Shown: in pieces, positions 1-6,438 of the stretch
Numbering within the stretch: position 1 is the first letter of the stretch
How the letters are laid out: every line of letters begins with the position of its first letter
Assembly (NCBI GenBank): GCA_964628835.1
Contig: CAZVME010000076.1
Span: forward strand, 1 to 15,596
From: JAAGZL01 sp964628835
Lineage (GTDB): Bacteria > Pseudomonadota > Gammaproteobacteria > Chromatiales > Chromatiaceae
DNA: 15,596 nucleotides
Direction: 5' to 3'
Notes under the pieces: model-generated
Databases searched by the model: none
Seen by the model: the letters and a program-made list of their open reading frames with translations, nothing else
Told to the model about the DNA's origin: nothing
Program-made: the position numbers and the translations under genes

Positions 1-1
1 G

Positions 2-78
2 GGAGAAAGGAGAAAGGAGAAAGGAGAAAGGAGAAAGGAGAAAAGAGAAAGGAGAAAGGAGAAAGGAGAAAAGAGAAA
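2..78. repeat. GGAGAAA heptanucleotide tandem repeat (11 units)
   Basis: Eleven uninterrupted 7-bp units can be read here. Nine are GGAGAAA and two (units 7 and 11) are AGAGAAA. The array begins at the window edge, so its full length is unknown. It is purely purine on this strand. It lies downstream of the SRAP-like gene, outside any convincing ORF. Arrays of this kind are prone to slippage and make useful variable-number markers. No function can be read from the sequence. Confidence 0.95.
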
Positions 79-163
79 AGGGACGCATCTGTTTTTCTTT
101 GTTGCTTTTGTTTTTTCGGGCAGTGTCAGTGGTTATTAATCTCTAGTCAATAGCAGCACTTAT

Positions 164-574
164 TCAGCCACTGAGTATACGCGGCCAGCGTTCATGTACC
201 GCATCCTCCCGTTCCGGGGTGATAGTTACCACATAGACCCGCCGCTCCTTGTTATAGTGCGCCACCAGCCCCTGGATCCATTTGCCGGAGGTGATGTCGA
301 ACCAGTGACTATGACCCTCTATATCTTTCTCCATGAACTGGGATGCCATCAGCTTCACCGGGGTGGGGAACCACTTGTCCCAACGTCCGGCGTAGATGGA
401 GTCGAGCCGCGCCCAGCCCCCTAGCGGCAGGTGTCCGGCCTGCGTTTTGCGTCGCCCCCAGGGCAACAGTTCTATACTCCCGCTCCGCTTCTTTACCGGC
501 AGGCAGGCCTTGGGGTTGGGGAAGTAGGTGCGAGCCTCTTCGCCGTCGATGATGTAATAGACTCCGCTGCACAT
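164..574 (-). CDS. Short SRAP-domain protein (YedK/HMCES family, abasic-site DNA-protein crosslinker)
   Basis: SRAP proteins use the Cys exposed after Met removal to form a thiazolidine crosslink with abasic sites in single-stranded DNA. This 136-aa protein aligns by eye along the first ~165 residues of E. coli YedK: Met-Cys at the N-terminus, LPWGR (37-41) for the WG motif, WARLDS (54-59) for NARxET, QFMEKD (79-84) for the catalytic-Glu segment, TIT (116-118), and HERWP (127-131) for HDRRP. Cys2, Arg56, Glu82 and His127 therefore match YedK C2, R77, E105 and H160, whereas YedK N75 is Trp54 here. The protein ends just after the His motif, so the C-terminal ~55 residues of YedK are missing. 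The start is fixed by the need for Cys at position 2; no good Shine-Dalgarno (SD) sequence precedes it. It lies 176 nt downstream of a Y-family polymerase gene on the same strand, which suggests a shared role in damage tolerance. The family is fairly secure; activity is inferred. Confidence 0.75.
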   Translation of the reverse strand: MCSGVYYIIDGEEARTYFPNPKACLPVKKRSGSIELLPWGRRKTQAGHLPLGGWARLDSIYAGRWDKWFPTPVKLMASQFMEKDIEGHSHWFDITSGKWIQGLVAHYNKERRVYVVTITPEREDAVHERWPRILSG

Positions 575-601
575 ATCTATGATTTATGGATTGCTAATCT
601 A

Positions 602-683
602 CTCGCGTGAAGATGCAAAGTGCGCCAAGAAAACTGTTTGAAACGCTTTTATTGTTACTCTGCATCCTTTGCGTCTCTGCGAG
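602..683. repeat. Imperfect inverted repeat between the polymerase and SRAP genes
   Basis: The left arm (602-629) begins CTCGCGTGAAGATGCAAAG. The reverse complement of the right arm (658-683) begins CTCGCAGAGACGCAAAGGATG. The arms share the CTCGC start and the GCAAAG core, with about two gap positions and a few mismatches, around an AT-rich centre of 28 nt. The element fills about half of the gene gap. GCAAAG-rich palindromic intergenic elements of this general look occur in multiple copies in many bacterial genomes. In an mRNA it would fold into a long imperfect hairpin and could affect read-through or stability between the two genes. Copy number cannot be seen from one window. Confidence 0.6.
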
Positions 684-750
684 ATTACTAACAGCATTAA
701 CTCCAAGCCACTTGTGTTCGAATTGTCTGCTCCACAGTGCATCTGCGGAC

Positions 751-2004
751 TTATAGTATAGTTTCCCGGTGCCCGGATGGCCTCCAGGCTGGTGCTATCA
801 CGTTGGGCATGCGTGAACGTAACAGTAGGCGTGCTGGGGCCAGGGTGAACTCGCCGTAACGCTGGTTGATCTGGTCGCGGGCCTGGTTGAGCCTTTCCAG
901 GCGTCCCCGGTCCGGGACAAACATCTCCATCTGTTTATTTGCCGGGTGAGGGTTCAGGGCGGTGATCTGCACCTGGAATACCGGATGACCACGCCACTCT
1001 CTGGCCATGAATCTGCGGCACAGCTCCATGATGTCCGGTCCGTGATCTATGGGTAGGGGCGAGCGAAATTTACCCGCCAGCCAGCCGTCGGCGCTGCGCA
1101 GCCCGATAAAGAAACGTCCAGCCCGAAACTGGTGACGGCGCAGGCGTGTCGCCACTTTCTCCGCCATGTGCAACATAAAGGTGTGGATCACCTCCGGGTC
1201 GGTGGTGTCCGGCGGCATAACCTTGCCGTGGCCAATGGACTTGGGCTGGGGTACGGATGTTTTGACTAGTTCCGGGTCCAGGCCCTGAGCCATGAGCCAG
1301 ATACGGCGTCCCAGGTTGCCGAAGCGTTTCCCCAGTACCCCTATGGGTAGATGTTGCATGTCCCTACAGTAGTTAATACCGCGGTCAGCCAGAAAACCAC
1401 CGATACCTCTGGAGATGCCACAGAGTTCGGTGACCGGTGCAGCGGCCAGGGCCTGACGTGACTCCCAGGGTGGGATGATGGTGAGGCCATCCGGTTTGTT
1501 TAGTTTGGCGGCATATTTTGCAGTGGTCTTATCTCCGCTTAGTCCCACTGAGCAGAGGATACCGCCGGAGGCCTCCAGCACGGTCTGTTTTACCGCTTTA
1601 GCGATCTGTTCCGGCGGCCCCAGCAGGCGTTGACAGTGGGTAACGTCCAGAAACGCCTCGTCCACCGAGAATACCTCCACATCCGGGGTCAGCAGGGTGA
1701 GGGCATCCATGATATTGCTGGATACCTCGGCGTAGCGTCTGGGGTGGGATGGCACTCGAATGAAATCCGGGCAGTGGCGCATGGCCTCACGCAGGCGCAT
1801 GCCGGTGCGGATGCCGAAGGCGCGGGCCTCGTAGGAGCAGGTGATGATGCAGGTGCCCTGGGAACCGTTGGTGATGCCTATGGGGTGTCCCTGTAGTTCC
1901 GGGTGGTCCGCCTGCTCCACACTGCAGAAGAAGGCGTTCATATCCATCAGGATGATGGCTCTGGGCCAAGGTGTGTGTAGTGATGGTGGAATGACGGGAT
2001 TCAT
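751..2004 (-). CDS. Y-family translesion DNA polymerase (DinB/UmuC superfamily, Pol IV-like)
   Basis: Low-fidelity polymerase that copies past damaged bases. In the 417-aa protein the palm carries metal ligands Asp21 in MDMNAFFCSVE (20-30) and Asp115-Glu116 in FSVDEAFLD (112-120). The finger segment SYEARAFGIRTGM (57-69), a helix-hairpin-helix-like CGISRGIGGFLADRG (195-209), and a little-finger region to about 350 follow in normal order. QMEMF (358-362) fits the QLxLF type of beta-clamp binding motif. The C-terminal RLNQARDQINQRYGEF block (371-386) is usual in DinB/ImuB-like proteins. The second Asp of the usual DMDAFF is Asn, as in UmuC (DVNAFY), so orthology to dinB is not certain and no symbol is given. 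The reading frame stays open 70 codons upstream, but this start lies about 25 nt downstream of the predicted transcription start; earlier Met codons lie upstream of the promoter -10. The SD is weak. It is followed by the SRAP gene on the same strand. Confidence 0.9.
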   Translation of the reverse strand: MNPVIPPSLHTPWPRAIILMDMNAFFCSVEQADHPELQGHPIGITNGSQGTCIITCSYEARAFGIRTGMRLREAMRHCPDFIRVPSHPRRYAEVSSNIMDALTLLTPDVEVFSVDEAFLDVTHCQRLLGPPEQIAKAVKQTVLEASGGILCSVGLSGDKTTAKYAAKLNKPDGLTIIPPWESRQALAAAPVTELCGISRGIGGFLADRGINYCRDMQHLPIGVLGKRFGNLGRRIWLMAQGLDPELVKTSVPQPKSIGHGKVMPPDTTDPEVIHTFMLHMAEKVATRLRRHQFRAGRFFIGLRSADGWLAGKFRSPLPIDHGPDIMELCRRFMAREWRGHPVFQVQITALNPHPANKQMEMFVPDRGRLERLNQARDQINQRYGEFTLAPARLLLRSRMPNVIAPAWRPSGHRETIL

Positions 2005-2035
2005 AGTGGTGCAGCCAACGTCTAACGGGGAAATA

Positions 2036-2064
2036 AGTATATAGAACATGTGTAGAACATGCAA
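2036..2064 (-). promoter_or_regulatory. Predicted sigma-70 promoter of the polymerase gene
   Basis: Read on the minus strand, a TTGCAT -35 element and a TATACT -10 element (5 of 6 consensus bases) are separated by exactly 17 nt. The -10 lies 31 nt upstream of the chosen ATG, which predicts a 5' leader of about 25 nt. The spacer holds the direct repeat described next. The -35 is only a partial match, as is usual for regulated promoters. Confidence 0.6.
2044..2058 (-). promoter_or_regulatory. GTTC-N7-GTTC direct repeat, candidate SOS (LexA-type) operator
   Basis: On the minus strand, GTTC is repeated with exactly seven bases between copies. It belongs to a 9-bp direct repeat (TAGAACATG on the plus strand, period 11). 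It lies wholly between the -35 and -10, where a bound repressor would block RNA polymerase. GTTC-N7-GTTC is the established LexA box of Alphaproteobacteria; most Gammaproteobacteria use CTGT-N8-ACAG, which is not seen here. That the site controls an SOS-type polymerase gene supports the call, but only one copy is visible in the window. Confidence 0.5.
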
Positions 2065-2100
2065 TTTGGAATTTAAATAGGAATCTGATCTATACTCATA

Positions 2101-2129
2101 AAAAACCGGGAGCAGCGCTCCCGGTTTTT
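2101..2129. terminator. Strong intrinsic terminator, symmetric
   Basis: A perfect 13-bp stem (AAAAACCGGGAGC paired with GCTCCCGGTTTTT) encloses a 3-nt loop. The A and T tracts make it able to act on both strands. On the minus strand it begins 20 nt past the stop of the small secreted-protein gene, so it should end that transcript and insulate the polymerase promoter from it. Confidence 0.9.
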
Positions 2130-2149
2130 GTTGCTTCTGCCTGACCCTA

Positions 2150-2410
2150 TTAGAAGTTTGAGTCAGGGTTGGCGTCGAACAGTCCGCCGTCAGAATCGCC
2201 AACCTCAATTTCACTATCGATACCGCGGTTGTTGGCTACTTCGTCTAGCAGCACGCTACCGTGGTTCTCGACCCAAGTCTCTGGAGCTGAGTAGCCGGAG
2301 CTTTGTGATACCTGATCCTGCATTACGTCGCCGTAGTTGTCGATATTATCAGCGAAAACGCTGGAGGCGGAAAAGGTCAGGGCTGCGAGTGTAAGAACGA
2401 TGCGTTTCAT
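2150..2410 (-). CDS. Small secreted acidic protein with two degenerate repeats, unknown function
   Basis: The family is not recognised. The 86-aa product begins with a typical Sec signal peptide (MKRIVLTLAALTFSASSVFA), with likely cleavage after Ala20 (VFA-DN). The mature ~66 residues contain about 15 Asp/Glu, a single Arg, and no Lys or Cys, so it should be a very acidic exported protein without disulfides. Two segments align without gaps: 25-41 (NYGDVMQDQVSQSSGYS) and 49-65 (NHGSVLLDEVANNRGID), giving N-x-G-x-V-x-x-D-x-V-x4-G twice, 24 residues apart. The start is set by an AGGAG sequence 7 nt upstream; a Met five codons earlier overlaps that site and is less likely. It is monocistronic, ended by the terminator downstream, with 146 nt to the acyl-CoA synthetase stop. 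The gene looks real on signal peptide, SD and terminator; its role is unknown. Confidence 0.75.
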   Translation of the reverse strand: MKRIVLTLAALTFSASSVFADNIDNYGDVMQDQVSQSSGYSAPETWVENHGSVLLDEVANNRGIDSEIEVGDSDGGLFDANPDSNF

Positions 2411-2417
2411 GGTGTTG

Positions 2418-2422
2418 CTCCT
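2418..2422 (-). promoter_or_regulatory. Shine-Dalgarno that sets the start of the small secreted protein
   Basis: AGGAG on the minus strand, 7 nt before the ATG of MKRIVL. It lies inside the first codons of the longer possible reading, which argues for the shorter protein that begins directly with the signal peptide. Confidence 0.75.
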
Positions 2423-2556
2423 CATAAGTTCAGTCTTAGTGGCTTGGGGTTGTGTTTATCCCCTGTTCACTAATACTTACGCGGGAGCCACAGATCTGGA
2501 TTCAAAAACAGACCATTTTTGTGCAGGCCTAGAGAAGCCTGGTAAATAGAAGGTTT

Positions 2557-4407
2557 TTACTCCTCGTAGATGGATTCGATCTTGGAGTCATATTTCGCAT
2601 TGATGAGTCGGCGTCGCATCTTCATGGTTGGTGTGATCAGGCCATTTTCCACCGTCCATGGTTCTGGGATGACGGCAACCTTGGGTATCTTGGCGTAACC
2701 GGGAAAGGAGTCGATGCGTTTGGCAATCTGCCGCAGAACCACCTCTCTGGTCTCCGGCGTGTCGCTGGGTTTGATTCCAAACCTCTCGCAGCTTTTATGG
2801 TCCAGTACCACCAGGGCCGAGAGGAATGGTCTGCCCTCACCTATGACCATGGCCTGCTCGAACAGTGGGTCCAGTGCGATGTGCAGTTCCATGTCGCTGG
2901 GAGAGACCTTCTCGCCATTGGAGAGCACGATGATCTCTTTGATCCTGCCGGTTATGAAGATGTGGTTGCTTTCTATCCTGGCCTTGTCCCCCGTGCGCAG
3001 CCAGCCGTCTGCGTCGATGGTCTCGCTGGTGGCCTGCGGGTTGTGCCAGTAGCCGAGCATGACACTGGGGCTGCGTGTTAGCAGTTCATCATCCTCGCCG
3101 ATCTTTACCTCTACGCCGGGCAGGGGTACGCCGACGCTGGCGGGTATGTTATCCGCCAGTGGGTTGGCGGATATGATGGGGCTGGTCTCGGTAAGTCCGT
3201 AGCCCTGTATGATGGGTACGCCCAAGCCGATAAACATCTGCGCGATATTCTCGGACAGGGGGGCGCCACCGGAGATGGCGGTGCGCAGACGGCCGCCAAG
3301 TTTCTCCTGGATCTTTCCTGCCACCAGCTTCTCATACAGGGGCCATAGCAGCAGTGATGGTGACCAGGGTGCGCGCCCCTGCTCATGTTCAAACTTTTTC
3401 CAGCCGGCGTTTATTGCCAGATGAAACAGTCGGCGTCCGATCTTGGGGCCGCCATGCAGCTTGTCCTGAATCTTGGCGTATACCTTTTCGAATATCCTGG
3501 GGACGGATATAAGTATTGTGGGTTTTATCTCCAGTAGATCCTCGCCCAGCTGTGGAATGGAGCGGGAGTAGGCCACCTCGGCGCCGGCGAGTATGGGCAT
3601 GTAGTAGCCCACGGTGCGTTCCAGGGTGTGAGATAACGGCAGGAAGGAGAGGAACAGGTCGTTGGTGTACATGGTTACGATCTGTAGTCCGGCCTCTATG
3701 TTCCAGAGCATATTGCGGTGGCTTAGCATCACCCCTTTGGAACGGCCCGTGGTACCGGAGGTGTAGACGATGGAGGCCAGTTCGTCGGTTGAAATATCGG
3801 CGGCGGTGTATGAGCCGTAGTTTTGCGGCAGCCACTCATCTATATTTTTTACCAGATCAGCCAACTCTTTTGGCTCTACTTGGTTGATGGTGACGATGCG
3901 GGTGAGCGCCGATAGCTGCTCCTGGATCTGTTGTAGCTCCTGCCACTGCTCCTCTGTCTCCAGCAACAACAGACGTGCCCCTGCATCCTGTAGTATGTAG
4001 CCGATATTCTCTGCCCGGTCATTGGTGTATATGGGAACGGTTACCAGTCCCAGCCCCTGTGCGGCCAGATCGAACATGGCCCATTGCACGCAGTTGCGCA
4101 GCATCAGTGCCACCCGATCTCCTGCCTGCAGCCCCTCTTGCACGAAAGCGGCCTGCCAGCGCGCCACCTCCCGGGACATGGTTTTCCAGTTGATATCCTG
4201 CCATACACCCAACTCCTCGTTGAACTGTATGTATGCGGTCTTGCCCGGGGTGCGGCGTACCCGTTCTTTGAATACCGCTCCTATGGTGTTTTTGCTTTGC
4301 AGTGATATGTAGTCCGTGCGCTGGGTGTTTACATCGTTATCCCAGTCGGTGCCGGAGGAGCCATCTAGGCTCTGGATGCGATTGGTCAGGCCTGCGGTAT
4401 ATTTCAT
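2557..4407 (-). CDS. Long-chain acyl-CoA synthetase (AMP-forming fatty-acid CoA ligase, FAA1/COG1022 type)
   Basis: Activates fatty acids to acyl-CoA via an acyl-adenylate, the entry step of beta-oxidation. The 616-aa protein has all adenylate-forming core motifs: P-loop YTSGTTGRSKGV (215-226), GYGLTETSP (402-410), WLRTGDKA (469-476) with Asp474 for ribose binding, hinge segment GRIKEIIVLSNGEKVSP (487-503), and the C-terminal catalytic Lys in PTMKMRRR (Lys596). At ~600 residues, with the long lid-linker region of eukaryote-like ligases, it resembles the FadD15/FAA1 group more than E. coli FadD (561 aa), so no symbol is assigned. Its ATG lies 3 nt after the fadJ stop, and its SD (AGAGG) sits inside the end of fadJ, which indicates translational coupling. 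It is the last gene of the fad run. No convincing intrinsic terminator follows. Chain-length preference cannot be read from the sequence. Confidence 0.93.
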   Translation of the reverse strand: MKYTAGLTNRIQSLDGSSGTDWDNDVNTQRTDYISLQSKNTIGAVFKERVRRTPGKTAYIQFNEELGVWQDINWKTMSREVARWQAAFVQEGLQAGDRVALMLRNCVQWAMFDLAAQGLGLVTVPIYTNDRAENIGYILQDAGARLLLLETEEQWQELQQIQEQLSALTRIVTINQVEPKELADLVKNIDEWLPQNYGSYTAADISTDELASIVYTSGTTGRSKGVMLSHRNMLWNIEAGLQIVTMYTNDLFLSFLPLSHTLERTVGYYMPILAGAEVAYSRSIPQLGEDLLEIKPTILISVPRIFEKVYAKIQDKLHGGPKIGRRLFHLAINAGWKKFEHEQGRAPWSPSLLLWPLYEKLVAGKIQEKLGGRLRTAISGGAPLSENIAQMFIGLGVPIIQGYGLTETSPIISANPLADNIPASVGVPLPGVEVKIGEDDELLTRSPSVMLGYWHNPQATSETIDADGWLRTGDKARIESNHIFITGRIKEIIVLSNGEKVSPSDMELHIALDPLFEQAMVIGEGRPFLSALVVLDHKSCERFGIKPSDTPETREVVLRQIAKRIDSFPGYAKIPKVAVIPEPWTVENGLITPTMKMRRRLINAKYDSKIESIYEE

Positions 4408-4410
4408 AAG

Positions 4411-6438
4411 TTACGCCTCTAGTAGATCAGTCCAACCTGAGTCGGGATGGAACTGTTCACCATGGATCTGCTCCAGTTGTTGCAGACGTTGCTGCTGCTG
4501 TTTCATGCCATCCCTACATATATAGTTCATGGGGCCGCCGCGGAAGGGGGCAAAGCCGGTGCCGAAGATGACCCCGGCATCCAGCAGATCCGCGTCTTCT
4601 ACTATCTGCTCCCGCACACAGGCCACAGACTCGTTTAGCAGACGGAAGATGAGGCGGTCGGCCAGGTCGGTGGGGATGTTGTTTGCGTCTTCCATCTCAG
4701 TGTAAATGGCCTTGCCGTTTTTATAGGTGTAAAAACCGGAGCCGGTCTTGGCGCCAAGTTTTTTCTGTTCCACCATGGTCTCCAGGCGTTCCGGCACCTT
4801 CAGATTAAAGAAGGGAGACAGCTTGTTGGCTACCGCCAGACAGATGTCCAGCCCCACCCGGTCGGCCAGTTCCACTGGCCCCATAGGCATGCCGAAGTTG
4901 GTGGCGGCCCGGTCGATGGCGGGGGCCGGCATGCCTTCGGACAGTAGTTCCATCGCCTCCAGCAGGTAGGGCATCAATATACGGTTGACCAGAAAGCCGG
5001 GACTGCTCTTTACCGGCAGTGGCAGGCGATCCACGCAGCGGGCAAATGCCGCACCCTGTTTGATCAGCTCTGGATTGGTTCCGATGCCGTGTACCACCTC
5101 GATCAACTGCATCTTGGCCACTGGATTAAAGAAGTGCAACCCAATCAACCGCTCTGGATTTTTCAGTGACTCGCTGATGGTTTCCAGTGGGATGCTGGAG
5201 GTATTAGTGGCCAGCAGGGTGTCCGGGCGCACCTTGGATTCCAGCTCCTGGAACAGCTCCTGTTTGGCTGCGGCGTCTTCAAATATGGCCTCGATCACCA
5301 CGTCGGCATGACTGGCGCCGTACCCCTTGGGGTCTGGCATCAGTCGGTCCATGGCGGCCTGCACCAGGCGCGGTTTTTTTAGCTTTTTGCTGAATAGGGC
5401 GTGGGCGCGCCCCATGGCCTTGGAGAGGTATTTTGCCTCGCGGTCCTGAATGCTGACCCGCATTCCCTTCAGGGCGCACCAGGCTGCAATGTCACCGCCC
5501 ATGGTGCCGCCGCCCACCACATGCAGGCGGGAGGGCTTGAAGCCACTGCCACTGCCCAGGGACTTCAGGCGTTCCTGCAGAAAGAAGACGCGGATCAGGT
5601 TCTGTGAGGTGTCGCCGTTGAGCAGGTTGGCCAGGTTGCTGGCCTCGCTGGCATACATGGCCTTGGGGTCATCGGCATGCTCCTTCCAGTGATCGATCAG
5701 GGCGAAGGGTGCCGGGTAGTGCTTGCGGACCACGCGCTTGCGCACCTCCTTCTCCAATATCCTCGATAGCAGCAGACGCCCCGGTTTCAGGTTGAGCAGT
5801 TGGTGGTAGAAGGGCGGCTTGCGGTTGCGTGGTTTCCTGCTGATCAGGTCCGCTGCCGCAGCCATCAACTGCCGCTCCGGGGCGGTGCTATTTACCAGTC
5901 CCATACGCTTGGCCGTGCGTCCGTTGATGCTGCGTCCGGCCAGCATGAAATTGAGTGCAGGTAGTGCGCCGATGCGCTCTATGCTGCGTACGCTGCCGCC
6001 ATATCCGGGAAACAGACCCAGCTTGACCTCGGGGAAGGCCAGTCTGGTGGATTCGTCGTCCCGGGCGATCCGGTAGTCGCAGGCCAGTGCCAGCTCCAGC
6101 CCACCACCCAGGCAGAAGCCGTGGATCAGGGCCAGGGTGGGTACCCTGAGATCCTCCAGGCGTTGGAACACGCGGTGCACCTCTTTTATATGCTGCTCAA
6201 TGGCGGCTTTGTCGGTGTTGTCGCGAAAACTCTTTACGTCGGCCCCGGCGATAAAGCCGCTCTTTTTGTCCGACAGAATAATAAGGCCAGTGGGTTTGTC
6301 TTTTTTTACCTGTTCCAGGATGGCGTCGAACTCCTCCAGCGCCGCATGGGATAGGATGTTGACCGGACTGTCCTGGTGGTCGAAATGGAGCCATGCGATA
6401 CCCAGGTCATCTGTTTCCAATCTCCAGTGTTTGCTCAT
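4411..6438 (-). CDS. fadJ: Bifunctional enoyl-CoA hydratase / 3-hydroxyacyl-CoA dehydrogenase (beta-oxidation alpha subunit)
   Basis: Hydrates trans-2-enoyl-CoA and oxidises the resulting 3-hydroxyacyl-CoA with NAD+. The N-terminal crotonase domain (about 1-290) has the oxyanion motif AGAD (64-67), HGFCLGGGLELALAC (106-120) with catalytic Glu115, and FPEVKLGLFPG (135-145) with catalytic Glu137. The dehydrogenase part has the Rossmann motif VVGGGTMGG (307-315), NTSSIPLE (412-419), HFFNP with catalytic His435, the partner Glu447, and SSPGFLVNRI (478-487), followed by two C-terminal 3HCDH helical domains to about 660. At 675 aa it is shorter than FadJ (714) or FadB (729). The ATG overlaps the thiolase stop as ATGA, and the thiolase-then-hydratase order matches fadIJ rather than fadBA. 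A Gln-rich stretch (KQQQQRLQQLEQ, 646-657) near the C-terminus is unusual but lies past the core. FadB-type is the alternative name; function is secure. Confidence 0.93.
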   Translation of the reverse strand: MSKHWRLETDDLGIAWLHFDHQDSPVNILSHAALEEFDAILEQVKKDKPTGLIILSDKKSGFIAGADVKSFRDNTDKAAIEQHIKEVHRVFQRLEDLRVPTLALIHGFCLGGGLELALACDYRIARDDESTRLAFPEVKLGLFPGYGGSVRSIERIGALPALNFMLAGRSINGRTAKRMGLVNSTAPERQLMAAAADLISRKPRNRKPPFYHQLLNLKPGRLLLSRILEKEVRKRVVRKHYPAPFALIDHWKEHADDPKAMYASEASNLANLLNGDTSQNLIRVFFLQERLKSLGSGSGFKPSRLHVVGGGTMGGDIAAWCALKGMRVSIQDREAKYLSKAMGRAHALFSKKLKKPRLVQAAMDRLMPDPKGYGASHADVVIEAIFEDAAAKQELFQELESKVRPDTLLATNTSSIPLETISESLKNPERLIGLHFFNPVAKMQLIEVVHGIGTNPELIKQGAAFARCVDRLPLPVKSSPGFLVNRILMPYLLEAMELLSEGMPAPAIDRAATNFGMPMGPVELADRVGLDICLAVANKLSPFFNLKVPERLETMVEQKKLGAKTGSGFYTYKNGKAIYTEMEDANNIPTDLADRLIFRLLNESVACVREQIVEDADLLDAGVIFGTGFAPFRGGPMNYICRDGMKQQQQRLQQLEQIHGEQFHPDSGWTDLLEA

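Noticed and set aside
2..78. Repeat array as a CRISPR
   Set aside because: Units are 7 bp and contiguous, without spacers.
2005..2214. Extended 487-aa reading of the polymerase starting at 2214
   Set aside because: The extra 70 residues have no family similarity, run through the intrinsic terminator and the predicted promoter, and would overlap the small secreted-protein gene.
2524..2541. CAGGC/GCCTG hairpin as terminator of the acyl-CoA synthetase gene
   Set aside because: Only a 5-bp stem and no U-tract on the minus strand; too weak to call.
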